Part shown: positions 56,485 to 64,000 of the stretch, piece by piece
Numbering within the stretch: the first letter of the stretch is position 1
Layout of the letters: each line of letters begins with the position of its first letter
DNA from: Cellulosimicrobium sp. ES-005
GTDB taxonomy: Bacteria; Actinomycetota; Actinomycetes; Actinomycetales; Cellulomonadaceae
NCBI RefSeq assembly: GCF_040448685.1
Contig: NZ_CP159290.1
Coordinates: 558,001-622,000 of the forward strand
DNA: 64,000 bases
Direction: 5' to 3'
Made by a program: the position numbers and the translations under genes
The notes under the pieces: generated by a model
What the model was told of the DNA's origin: nothing
Databases searched by the model: none
Seen by the model: the letters and a program-made list of their open reading frames with translations, nothing else

Positions 56485-57218
56485 GACGTCGTCGGCGGCT
56501 GGCGCAGCAGGTAGCCCACGCCGCGCTTGGTGTGGATGAGCGGCGGGAGGGCGACGGGCTCGCCGTCCGGACCGGGGACGGTGAGGTTGTCGATCTTGCG
56601 GCGCAGGTACGAGATGTACGACTCGACGATGTTCGCGTCGCCGCCCCAGTCGTACTGCCACACGTGGTCGAGGATCTGCGCCTTCGAGAGCACGCGGCCC
56701 GCGTTGAGCATGAGGTAGCGCAGGAGCTTGAACTCCGTGGGGGACAGGTCGACGTCGATGCCCGCGCGGCGGACCTCGTGCGAGTCCTCGTCCATCTCCA
56801 GGTCGGCGAACCGCAGCACCGCGTCCTCGACGGGCTCGGCGTGCGTGCGGCGCAGCACCGCGCGGATGCGCGCCACGACCTCCTCCAGGCTGAAGGGCTT
56901 CGTCACGTAGTCGTCGCCGCCGACGGTGAGGCCGGTGATCTTGTCCCGCGTGTCGTCCTTCGCGGTGAGGAAGACGACGGGCGTGTGCTGCCCCTTCTCG
57001 CGCAGGCGCCGCGTGACGGTGAACCCGTCCATGTCCGGGAGCATGACGTCGAGCACGACGAGGTCGGGGTCGACGTCCCGCACGAGCCGCAGGGCGCTCT
57101 GCCCGTCCGCGGCGGCGTGCACCTCGAACCCGGCGAAGCGCAGGGACGTGGCCAGCAGCTCGCGGATGTTCGGCTCGTCGTCGACGACGACGAGGCGTGC
57201 CTCAGGCGTGGTGCTCAT
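56481..57218 (-). CDS. Two-component response regulator (OmpR family)
   Basis: 245 residues. Receiver domain with acidic residues in VVVDDEPNI, phospho-acceptor Asp in LVVLDVMLPDMDG (near residue 57) and the Lys in YVTKPFSLEEV; winged-helix DNA-binding domain (about 130-240) ending KRGVGYLLR. It is the first gene of a two-gene minus-strand operon with its kinase. Confidence 0.93.
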   Translation of the reverse strand: MSTTPEARLVVVDDEPNIRELLATSLRFAGFEVHAAADGQSALRLVRDVDPDLVVLDVMLPDMDGFTVTRRLREKGQHTPVVFLTAKDDTRDKITGLTVGGDDYVTKPFSLEEVVARIRAVLRRTHAEPVEDAVLRFADLEMDEDSHEVRRAGIDVDLSPTEFKLLRYLMLNAGRVLSKAQILDHVWQYDWGGDANIVESYISYLRRKIDNLTVPGPDGEPVALPPLIHTKRGVGYLLRQPPTTS

Positions 57219-57335
57219 GTCCTCCAGTGTCCTCCCGCGGTCTGGGAGTCGCCTGGGAAAGGGCTCCACCCGTGGTGCGTTCCGGAGACGCCGTCCGCGC
57301 GGTGCGCGTGGGCGGCGTCGGGCAGGATGGCGGAC

Positions 57336-58565
57336 GTGCGGATCACGGTGGACCAGAGGCGGCGGCGACTCGTCGCGCAACAGCTCGCGCTCGCGACGGA
57401 CCTGCCCGGACGGCCGGCGGCGCGCACCCCCGAGGACGTCGTCGACCGGCTGCTCGCCCTGCACGCCACCGACGCCCCGAGCGTGTACCTCTCCGTCCTC
57501 GCGCGCGTCCCCGACCTCGTGCTCGACGACGTCCGCGACGCCGTGTTCCGACGGCGCACCCTGGTCAAGGTGCTCGCCATGCGGCGCACGATGTTCGTCG
57601 TGCGGCGCGAGACGGTGCCCGTCGTGCACGCGGCCGCGGCGCTCGCGGTGGCCCGATGGCTGCGCGCCCACCTGCTCAAGCAGCTCGCGACGCTGCCCAC
57701 GGACCCGCCCGTCGACGACGCGGCGACCTTCCTCGCCGCCGTCGAGGCCCAGGTGCACGGCGCGCTCGCGGAGCACGGTCCGATGGACGGCGCGAGCCTG
57801 TCGAAGGCCGCGCCGCTCCTGCGCACCGCGTTCCTGCCCACCACCGCCAAGACCTGGGACGTGCGCCGCACCATGACGTCCCCGCTCACGGCGCTGCTCT
57901 CGGCCGAGGGCGCGGTCGTGCGGGGCGAGCCGCGCGGGTCGTGGTCGTCCAACCGGCACGTCTGGTCGCCGGTCGAGGACTGGTTCCCGGGCGGCATCCC
58001 CGCGATGGACGAGGCGGTCGCGCGCACGGCGCTGGCCCGGTCCTGGCTCGAGGTGTTCGGCCCCGCGACGGTCAAGGACCTGTCATGGTGGACCGGCTGG
58101 AACCTGCGGGACACGCGCGCCGCGCTCGCGGGGCTCGACGTCGTCGCCGTCGAGGTCGAGACGGGCACGCCCGACGACCCGGCCCCGCAGGCCGGCGTGA
58201 TGCTGCGCGGGACCGACCTGCCCGGCCCCGAGGAGGCCCCGCTGGAGGGGAGCGTCGCGCTCCTGCCCGCCCTCGACCCGACGACGATGGGCTGGGCCGC
58301 GCGCGACTGGTACCTCGGCCCGCACAAGGCCGCGGTCTTCGACACCATCGGCAACGCCGGCGCGACGGTCTGGTGGGAGGGCCGGATCGTCGGGGCGTGG
58401 GTCGTGCGCCCCGGCGGGGAGCCCGCGTTCCGGCTGCTCGAGGACGTGGGGTCGGACGCCGAGCGCGCCGTCGCCGCGGAGGCCGAGCGCATCGCGGCGC
58501 TCCTCGGCGGCGACGGCGTGACGGCGTCGTTCCCGACGCCCCTGTACCGCGAGCTCCACGCTTGA
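57336..58565 (+). CDS. Winged-helix DNA-binding domain protein (HTH_42/AlkX-like family)
   Basis: About 409 residues of the actinobacterial family with Pfam HTH_42. Hallmarks: DVVDRLLALHATDAPSVYLS, an RRRTLVKVLAMRRTMFVV strand-helix and the TALARSWLEVFGPATVKDLSWWTGW segment. The biological role is unclear; relatives bind DNA and resemble alkylated-DNA glycosylase-like AlkX. GTG 57336 is used because CAGGAT (57323-57328) looks like a -10 seven nt upstream; ATG 57327 is in frame but overlaps it. Confidence 0.75.
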   Translation: MRITVDQRRRRLVAQQLALATDLPGRPAARTPEDVVDRLLALHATDAPSVYLSVLARVPDLVLDDVRDAVFRRRTLVKVLAMRRTMFVVRRETVPVVHAAAALAVARWLRAHLLKQLATLPTDPPVDDAATFLAAVEAQVHGALAEHGPMDGASLSKAAPLLRTAFLPTTAKTWDVRRTMTSPLTALLSAEGAVVRGEPRGSWSSNRHVWSPVEDWFPGGIPAMDEAVARTALARSWLEVFGPATVKDLSWWTGWNLRDTRAALAGLDVVAVEVETGTPDDPAPQAGVMLRGTDLPGPEEAPLEGSVALLPALDPTTMGWAARDWYLGPHKAAVFDTIGNAGATVWWEGRIVGAWVVRPGGEPAFRLLEDVGSDAERAVAAEAERIAALLGGDGVTASFPTPLYRELHA

Positions 58566-58582
58566 GCGCCACGGCCACCGTG

Positions 58583-58635
58583 AGTGCGGGGTAGTCGTCG
58601 TCCCGGACGTGCTGCGACGACGACTACCCGGCACT
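58583..58635. terminator. Bidirectional terminator between winged-helix and NYN genes
   Basis: 19-bp arms (58583-58601 and 58617-58635) with a single mismatch and a 15-nt loop, in the gap between two convergent genes. Confidence 0.8.
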
Positions 58636-58646
58636 CGGCAGGGCGG

Positions 58647-59246
58647 TCAGAGGTAGCGCAGCGGGTCGAACTCCTCGAGCGGGATGATGCGCACGCGCGG
58701 CAGGACGGTCGTGAACGCCCCGGCGTGGTCCTCGAGGTCGAACACCTGCAGCCCGCGCCCCGTGAGCTCGGTGAGCCGCACGTTGACGAACTCGCGGAAG
58801 GCGAGGACGCCCACGCGGCGGTCGGGGTCCTCGAGCAGCGTCTCGACCTGCGGCAGGAAGTCGCCGTCGTGGCTCGCGAGGAGCACGTCGCCCGGCTGGT
58901 CGACGATCGCGTCCAGCATGCGCTGGATACCGATGTCGACGACCTTCTCGCTGCTCGACCCGGCGAGCGGGATCGGCCGGTAGCCCATCGCGAGCAGCGC
59001 CTGCACGAACGACATCGGCATCTGGCCCGACGACGCGTTGAGGAAGAACAGCGGCGTGACGTCCTGGCCCCAGGCCTGACGGGCGAACTCCACGATGCGG
59101 TCCCACCGTGGCCGCTCCTCCGGCGCGGGCCGGTGCCCCAGGACGTTCATGCCGAGCGTCGCGTCGATGTTCTCGCCGTCGACGACGAGATAGGTGCGGC
59201 GCGGCGTCGTCAGCGTTCGGCCGTCGGGGGTCTGGAGGTCGGACAT
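58647..59246 (-). CDS. NYN-domain protein (PIN-like nuclease fold)
   Basis: 199 residues. TYLVVDGENIDATLG supplies the first acidic metal ligands of the NYN fold, ERPRWDRIVEFA and LFFLNASSG follow, and LASHDGDFLPQVETLL gives the second acidic pair. Related LabA/DUF88 proteins are putative RNases. TAGGCT lies 7 nt before the ATG on the minus strand, suggesting a leaderless mRNA. Divergent from the amidotransferase gene. Confidence 0.82.
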   Translation of the reverse strand: MSDLQTPDGRTLTTPRRTYLVVDGENIDATLGMNVLGHRPAPEERPRWDRIVEFARQAWGQDVTPLFFLNASSGQMPMSFVQALLAMGYRPIPLAGSSSEKVVDIGIQRMLDAIVDQPGDVLLASHDGDFLPQVETLLEDPDRRVGVLAFREFVNVRLTELTGRGLQVFDLEDHAGAFTTVLPRVRIIPLEEFDPLRYL

Positions 59247-59338
59247 GCTGGTCAGCCTATCCGCGCGGCGGTCGCCTGCCATGTCCACGACGTGGGTGTT
59301 TGCGTCGGGGTACCCCGGAGTGGGTACCGTCGGACCTC

Positions 59339-60097
59339 GTGACCACGTACGACACCGACGCCACGGCCGCAACCGGAACCGTCCGGATCACGGTCGTCCA
59401 GAACTCCCCGGACGTCACGCTCGACGGCTTCGCCGAGCTGCTCGCCGCCGACCTGCGGGTCGTGCGCGCGGACGACGGCGACGCGATCCCGTCGGCGGAC
59501 GAGGTCGGGGACGGCCTGGTCGTCCTCGGCGGGCACATGTCCGCGCACGACGACGAGCGCGCGCCCTGGCTCCCCGCGCTGCGCGAGACCCTGCTCGCGA
59601 CCGCGACGACCGGCGTCCCGACGCTCGGCATCTGCCTCGGCGCCCAGCTCCTCGCCGTCGCCGGCGGCGGCCAGGTCCAGGTCGCCGCGCCCCCGGGGCG
59701 CGAGGCCGGCGCGACCCGCGTGTTCTGGCGGGCCGACGCCGAGGCCGACCCCGTGCTCTCCGCGCTCGCCGCGGGCGACGCACCGGTGCGGTACGTGACG
59801 AGCATGCACGCCGACGCGATCGTCGACCTCCCGCGCGGCGCCGTCTGGCTCGGGTCGTCCAACATGTACCCCTACCAGGCGTTCCGCCTCGGCTCCGCGC
59901 TCGGCGTGCAGTTCCACCCCGAGACGGCGCGCGCGGGCTTCGAGGCGTGGTGCGACGCGTACGACGACGTCGACACCGCCGCCGCACTGTCCGGGTTCGA
60001 CGAGCACGCGCCGGAGATCCTCGACGGCGGCCGACGCCTCGCCGAGGCCTTCGTCGCCGAGGTCCGCACGACCGTCGGACGGAGCGTCCCGGCCTGA
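59339..60097 (+). CDS. Class I glutamine amidotransferase
   Basis: 252 residues. The nucleophile elbow LGICLGAQLLAVAGG has the catalytic Cys near residue 102, and GVQFHPETARAGFEAW has the His/Glu pair. It resembles the GMP-synthase-like GATase1 proteins that hydrolyse gamma-glutamyl compounds; no synthetase partner is nearby. TACCGT (59325-59330) lies 8 nt before the GTG, suggesting a leaderless mRNA. Confidence 0.85.
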   Translation: MTTYDTDATAATGTVRITVVQNSPDVTLDGFAELLAADLRVVRADDGDAIPSADEVGDGLVVLGGHMSAHDDERAPWLPALRETLLATATTGVPTLGICLGAQLLAVAGGGQVQVAAPPGREAGATRVFWRADAEADPVLSALAAGDAPVRYVTSMHADAIVDLPRGAVWLGSSNMYPYQAFRLGSALGVQFHPETARAGFEAWCDAYDDVDTAAALSGFDEHAPEILDGGRRLAEAFVAEVRTTVGRSVPA

Positions 60098-60133
60098 CCT
60101 CACGCCGCGGCCCTTCCGCGGGGGAGCCCGCGC

Positions 60134-60173
60134 GACCTGGGTTTCTCCTTCGGCGGACCGGGGGTCTCGCGGG
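60134..60173. repeat. Degenerate 21-bp-unit repeat array H
   Basis: Two diverged reverse-orientation units (60134-60154, TTTCTCCTTCGGCG end; from 60155, GACCGGGGGTCTCGCGGG) resemble array A units. It lies between two convergent genes just beyond the pspA stop. Confidence 0.5.
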
Positions 60174-60176
60174 CCG

Positions 60177-60980
60177 TCACCAGTCGGAGGTCGGGGCGTC
60201 CTGGGTCGTGGTGCCGGATTCGATCGCGGGCGTGACCTGGGTGGGCGACACCTGCGGCGCGGGGGACGACCCCTGCTTGAGCGCGGCGAGGCGAGCCTCG
60301 ATCTCGACGGCCTCGCCGGACGTCTCGAGCTCGGCGAACTGGGAGTCGATGCTCGACGCCGCGACCTCGGCCTGGCCGATCGCCTGCGCCTCCTCGCGGC
60401 GGACGATCTCCTCGTAGCGCGAGATCTCGCTCGTGGGGTCCAGCACGTTGATCGAGCTGATGGCGCCCTGGACGGTCTGCTGGGCCTGCGCGCTCTTCTG
60501 GCGCGCGACGAGGGAGTCGCGCTTGGACTTCAGCTCGCCCAGCTTGTCCTTCATCATCGCGAGGCCGGACTTGAGCTTCTCGACGGACTCGCGCTGAGAG
60601 GCGATGAGCGGCTCGGCCTGGCGGACCTCGCCCTCGGCGGAGATCTGCTTGCCGAGCGCGATCTTGGCGAGGTTGTCGAACTTGTCGGCGTTGGCGGTGT
60701 CGCCCTGCTGCCGGTAGCGGTCGGCCTGCGTGGACGCGGCGGCGGCCTTCTGGCCCCACTCCTGCACGGCGGCGACGTCCTCGTTGTAGTCCTGCTCGGC
60801 GAGGCGCAGGTTGCCGATGGTCTGCGCGACGGCCTGCTCGGCGTCGGCGATGTTGTTCGTGTAGTCGCGCACGAGCTGGTCCAGCATCTTCTGCGGGTCC
60901 TCCGCGTTGTCCAGGAGCGCGTTGATGTTCGCGCGGGCGAGCTGCGCGATCCGTCCGAAGATGCTCTGCTTCTCCGCCAT
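60177..60980 (-). CDS. pspA: PspA/IM30-family membrane-stress protein
   Basis: 267 residues, almost entirely coiled coil (about 25-220), as in PspA. The start MAEKQSIFGRIAQLARANINALLDNAEDP is typical, with an amphipathic N-terminal helix for membrane contact, and YTNNIADAEQAVAQTIG follows. The C-terminal 45 residues are a Ser/Pro/Thr/Gln-rich tail. It probably forms oligomers that protect the cell membrane. It lies downstream of the TPM-domain gene in the same orientation with a 98-bp gap. Confidence 0.92.
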   Translation of the reverse strand: MAEKQSIFGRIAQLARANINALLDNAEDPQKMLDQLVRDYTNNIADAEQAVAQTIGNLRLAEQDYNEDVAAVQEWGQKAAAASTQADRYRQQGDTANADKFDNLAKIALGKQISAEGEVRQAEPLIASQRESVEKLKSGLAMMKDKLGELKSKRDSLVARQKSAQAQQTVQGAISSINVLDPTSEISRYEEIVRREEAQAIGQAEVAASSIDSQFAELETSGEAVEIEARLAALKQGSSPAPQVSPTQVTPAIESGTTTQDAPTSDW

Positions 60981-61078
60981 GGTCGTCCCTCTCTGATGAG
61001 CCGTCTCGTGCTGGTCGGTGCTGTGTGCTGGTCCGTCTCGTCCGTGGTCCGGTCTGGTCCGGGGGGCTCGCAGTCTGG

Positions 61079-63139
61079 TCAGAAGCGCCCGCCGCGGCCT
61101 GAACGCCCGCCCGACGAGCGTCCGCCCGAGCGCCCGCCCGACCGGCCGCCGCCGAAGCCGCCGCCGCCGGAGCCGCCCCCGAAGCTCCCGCCCCCGAAGC
61201 TCCCGCCCCCGAACCCGCCGGACCGGCCGCCGCCCCCGCCGCGCAGGATCGAGTCGAGCAGGATCCCGCCGAGCACCATCCCCCCGACGTTGCTCCCGCC
61301 GCCACCGCCGAACATCCCGCCGCCCTGCGACGACTGCCAGCTCGACGCGTCCTGCTGGGCGCGCTGCGCGGCGGACTGCGCCTGCGCGTCGGCCTGCTGC
61401 GCGCGCTCGAGCGCGGCGACGGGGTCGGTCGGCTGGAGTGCGCGGGCCTCGCCGAGCAGCCGGATCGCCTCCGAGAGCCGGGTGCGTGCCTCGGGCCCGA
61501 CGGCGCCGCGCCGGGTCTCGATGAAGTCGTTCGTCGCGCGGACCTGCGAGTCGACGCGTGCCAGCGTGTCGCGCAGGAGCGCGTTCGCGCGCGCTGCCTG
61601 CTCGGCACGCTCACGGAACGGGGCGAGCGCGGCGTCGAGCGCGGCCTCGGCCTCGGTGAGGCGCCGCAGCGCCGTGAGGGGGTCTCCGCCGTCGCGCGCG
61701 GTCCCCGCCGCGGCCGCGGCGGCCTGCGCCTCCGCGAGGGCCGGGGCGACGGCGGGGTCCGCGGGGGCGAGCCGGCCGGCGTCGGCGATGTCGGACGTGA
61801 TCGAGGCGAGGCCACGGTCGAGGCGCGGGCCCGACTCGGCGAGGTCCGCGCCGGCCCGGTCGACGGCGTCGAGCAGCGTGACCGCCTGCCCCACGGCGTT
61901 CTGCGCCGCCCGGGCGAGGGCCACGGCCGCGGCCCGGTCCTTGCCGGCCAGCGCCTCGCGGCCCCGGGCGACGGACTCGCGGGCGTTCGCGACGAGCGCC
62001 TGTGCCTGGTCGGGGTTCTGCGCGACGGACGCGAGCGACGTCGGCGGGTACGTGCGAGCGAGCGCGTCGAGCGTCGCGCGCGCCGGCTCGACGCGGGCGA
62101 GGACCTCGCTCGCGCGCTGGTCGGTCTCGTCGAGCACCTGCGGGGCGCGCGCCTGGAGGTCGCGCAGCTCGTCGAAGGTGCGCGACTGGGCGTCGAGGGA
62201 CGCCGCGACCTCGTCGCACAGCGCGACGATGCGGGCCATCGCGTCCCGGGCCTGCGGCTCGGTCTCGGGGCGGTCGTCGTCGAGCTGCTGGCGCAGCATG
62301 AACGCCTCGGAGACCTTCTGCTTGCCCTCGGCGAGCGCGGCGGAGAACTGTCGCGTCGCCTCGAGGCCGAACTGGGCCTGCGCGAAGCCGAGCTCCTGCT
62401 CCGAGGTCTTCACGGCGTCGTCGATCGCGACGAGCGCGGCGCTCGCGCGCCGGTTGAGCTCGTCGGTGGGCAGGGCCGCGAGACCACCCTCCGCAGGGAC
62501 CCCGCCCGGGGTGGTGCGGCGGCGCTTCGCGACCGACCGGACGACCAGCACGACCACGAGGACGAGCACGCCGAGGCCGAGCAGGACCCAGAACCAGGAC
62601 ACGCCCCCGGAGCCCTGGCTCGCGCCGCGCGCGACCTCGGTCGCGGCGATCGCGGCGCCCGCCCAGTCGTCGTCCCGCAGCTCGTCCTCCACCGCGGCGG
62701 AGATCCGGTCCAGCTCGGCGTCGGTGAGGGACACGTTGTTGTCGTAGGAGAGCCCGTAGCGGCGGTCCTCGGTCGCGACGGCGAGCAGCAGGTCGTCCAC
62801 GCCGAGCCCGGACGCGTTCGCCGTGGCGTTCGCCCAGTCGACGCCGTCCATGCCGTCGAAGCTCGCGACGTACACGACGAAGAGCTGGAGGTCGGTGTCC
62901 TGCGCGAGGCGGTCGAGCGCGTCCTGGACCGCGTCGGTCCGGTCGCCGAGCACGCCGTCGGGGTCGGTGATCTCGTCGGCGACGTCCATCGGGGCCACAG
63001 CGTGGGCGGTCGCGGCGGGGAGGAGCAGGGCGAGGCCGGTCACGAGGGCGACGAGCGCCGCCGCGACGAGGGCGAGCGACGCGCGCGCGCCACGGTCCGC
63101 GGCGGCGCGGGGGAGCGAGGGACGGTGGGCCGTGCTCAC
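61079..63139 (-). CDS. TPM-domain membrane protein with long coiled-coil region and Gly-rich tail
   Basis: 686 residues. A signal peptide (about 1-48) is followed by an extracytoplasmic TPM domain (about 50-180; DPDGVLGDRTDAVQDALDRL, LFVVYVASFDG, YGLSYDNNVSLTDAEL), one membrane segment (about 195-215), a long Ala-rich helical cytoplasmic region (about 230-610) and a Gly/Ser/Phe/Arg-rich tail (last ~55 residues). Actinobacterial TPM proteins of this build have unknown function; the pspA gene downstream suggests envelope stress. GTG 63139 has AAAGGAT upstream. Confidence 0.85.
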   Translation of the reverse strand: MSTAHRPSLPRAAADRGARASLALVAAALVALVTGLALLLPAATAHAVAPMDVADEITDPDGVLGDRTDAVQDALDRLAQDTDLQLFVVYVASFDGMDGVDWANATANASGLGVDDLLLAVATEDRRYGLSYDNNVSLTDAELDRISAAVEDELRDDDWAGAAIAATEVARGASQGSGGVSWFWVLLGLGVLVLVVVLVVRSVAKRRRTTPGGVPAEGGLAALPTDELNRRASAALVAIDDAVKTSEQELGFAQAQFGLEATRQFSAALAEGKQKVSEAFMLRQQLDDDRPETEPQARDAMARIVALCDEVAASLDAQSRTFDELRDLQARAPQVLDETDQRASEVLARVEPARATLDALARTYPPTSLASVAQNPDQAQALVANARESVARGREALAGKDRAAAVALARAAQNAVGQAVTLLDAVDRAGADLAESGPRLDRGLASITSDIADAGRLAPADPAVAPALAEAQAAAAAAGTARDGGDPLTALRRLTEAEAALDAALAPFRERAEQAARANALLRDTLARVDSQVRATNDFIETRRGAVGPEARTRLSEAIRLLGEARALQPTDPVAALERAQQADAQAQSAAQRAQQDASSWQSSQGGGMFGGGGGSNVGGMVLGGILLDSILRGGGGGRSGGFGGGSFGGGSFGGGSGGGGFGGGRSGGRSGGRSSGGRSGRGGRF

Positions 63140-63224
63140 GCGCCGATCCTTTCCCAGCCCCTGGGGTCCCGCAATCGGGGCCGGGGCGCCGTGGGGCGCA
63201 CCGCCGTCGGCCGGCACGACGGCG

Positions 63225-63257
63225 GAGGCCCGCCTCCCTCTCGGGGAGACGGGCCTC
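63225..63257 (-). terminator. Terminator of the GH55-like gene
   Basis: Arms 63225-63232 and 63250-63257 (8 bp) with an inner TCCC/GGGA pairing, 25 bp beyond the minus-strand stop at 63282. Confidence 0.55.
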
Positions 63258-63281
63258 GTGACGCTCGACCGGTGCGGTCGG

Positions 63282-64000
63282 TCACCCGCAGGTCAGCGCC
63301 GCGTAGGGCGCGCTGACCTCGCTCGTGACGCCTCCGGCGACCGCGCTGACGACAGCGTCGCCCGCCGCCACCGAGGCGGCGCGCACCGCGAACGACTGGT
63401 ACGCGTTCGCGCCCGGGGCGACGCTCGCGACGGTGCGCGACCCGAACGGCGTCGAGAGCGTCACCGCGAGCGGCGCGTCGCCGCCGTTGGTCGCCCGGAC
63501 CGCGACGTACGCCGTGCCCGCGAGGCAGCGCGTCGTGGCCTCGACCGTGACGTCGGCCTCCGCGGGGAGGTCGGTCGGGTACGCCACGACCTGCGGGGAC
63601 GCGAACGAGCCGACGGCGGGAGCGCCCGTGTCGTTGACGACGTGCTCGATGCCGCCCGACCCGTTGAGGAAGACGCTCGTCATCGACCGGAACGTCACGC
63701 CTGCGCGGACGGGCGCCTGGATGCCGCTCGCGACGCGCACGTCGACGCCCTGGTTGAAGAACGAGTACACGCCCAGCCCGACGGCGTCGTGCCGCCGGAC
63801 GTGGTCGCCCACCCGGTACGACGCGTACCCCGTGCGGTCGCCGTCCATGAACGCGGCCTGGCTCGGCACGTCGTAGGGGATCTCGCTCTGGTAGAAGACC
63901 GTGCGGCCGCGCTCGCCGTTCCAGATCGTCTGGTTCTTCTGGTAGTGCTCGACGAACAGGCCCGTGGCGGTCACGTCGTCGCCGTTCACGACGACGCCGT
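63282..64000 (-). CDS. Secreted carbohydrate-active protein, GH55-like C-terminal part (5' end outside the window)
   Basis: The frame is open to the right edge, so only the last ~239 residues are seen. NGDDVTATGLFVEHYQKNQTI, then GERGRTVFYQSEIPYDVPSQAAF and GYASYRVGDHV resemble the end of GH55-type beta-1,3-glucanase relatives often annotated as discoidin-domain proteins; this match is from memory. The final ~90 residues (VTVEATTRCLAGTAYVAVRA to the terminal Cys-Gly) are a module shared with the secreted TIM-barrel protein at 18049. Confidence 0.65.
   Translation of the reverse strand, partial: GVVVNGDDVTATGLFVEHYQKNQTIWNGERGRTVFYQSEIPYDVPSQAAFMDGDRTGYASYRVGDHVRRHDAVGLGVYSFFNQGVDVRVASGIQAPVRAGVTFRSMTSVFLNGSGGIEHVVNDTGAPAVGSFASPQVVAYPTDLPAEADVTVEATTRCLAGTAYVAVRATNGGDAPLAVTLSTPFGSRTVASVAPGANAYQSFAVRAASVAAGDAVVSAVAGGVTSEVSAPYAALTCG

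Overview
The window is high-GC DNA packed with GTG starts, 4-bp start/stop overlaps and actinobacterial gene families (CarD, DUF3263, LytR_C, WXG100, DUF4032, GroEL2, SenX3-RegX3). It reads as a chromosomal segment of a Micrococcales actinobacterium, most like Cellulosimicrobium or a relative in the Promicromonosporaceae/Cellulomonadaceae; this assignment is inferred from gene content alone. I see no phage, no insertion sequence, no rRNA and no CRISPR array. One tRNA (Thr, anticodon TGT) is present.

Layout. 1-6.3 kb: phosphate sensing and uptake (3' part of senX3, regX3, a PHO box, pstS-pstC-pstA-pstB). 6.3-16.6 kb: lipoproteins, carD, ispD-ispF, a TetR regulator, a divergent FAD oxidase / PLP aldolase pair, cysS and rlmB. 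16.6-25.6 kb: DUF4032 protein, a secreted TIM-barrel protein with a discoidin module, an MsmX/UgpC-type sugar ABC ATPase, otsA-otsB (trehalose) and a Ser/Thr kinase. 25.6-34 kb: a DsbA-like thiol protein, tRNA-Thr, SGNH hydrolase, ung, DUF3263, LytR_C, cspA, an FAD oxidoreductase and a secreted GH15-type hydrolase. 34-36 kb: groL with two CIRCE operators.

36-53.4 kb is a urea island: ureABCFGD, a fused NikMN-type nickel permease, an inactivated acetyltransferase, the urea ABC transporter urtABCDE, an FCD-type GntR regulator and a 1261-residue urea-carboxylase-type biotin enzyme. Urea would be imported by Urt and split by urease, whose nickel could enter through NikMN and be inserted by UreDFG. 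The carboxylase offers a second urea (or guanidine) route, but no allophanate hydrolase is present here. The promoters upstream of ureA and urtA share paired GTATAC-like half sites, so the GntR protein is a good candidate common regulator.

53.4-64 kb: an orphan WXG100 protein, an HD-domain protein, a second two-component system, a winged-helix protein, an NYN nuclease-like protein, a glutamine amidotransferase, PspA, a TPM-domain membrane protein and the 3' part of a secreted GH55-like protein.

The least explained signal is a family of 21-bp tandem units (core GAGGTAGAG or GAGGGAGAG followed by a TGGTC-like end) in five intergenic spots: after cysS, beside the GH15 gene, on both sides of the broken acetyltransferase, and between the amidotransferase and pspA. 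Units often run in one orientation and then in the other. The 21-bp period equals seven codons or two helical turns, and in one frame the units read as the heptad E-V/G-E-P/A-W-S-A/P with mostly third-position changes in the best array. Two further intergenic arrays (27.4 and 49.4 kb) have the same head-on layout with different sequences. Several genes also carry a TANNNT hexamer only 6-8 nt before the start codon, which points to leaderless transcripts.
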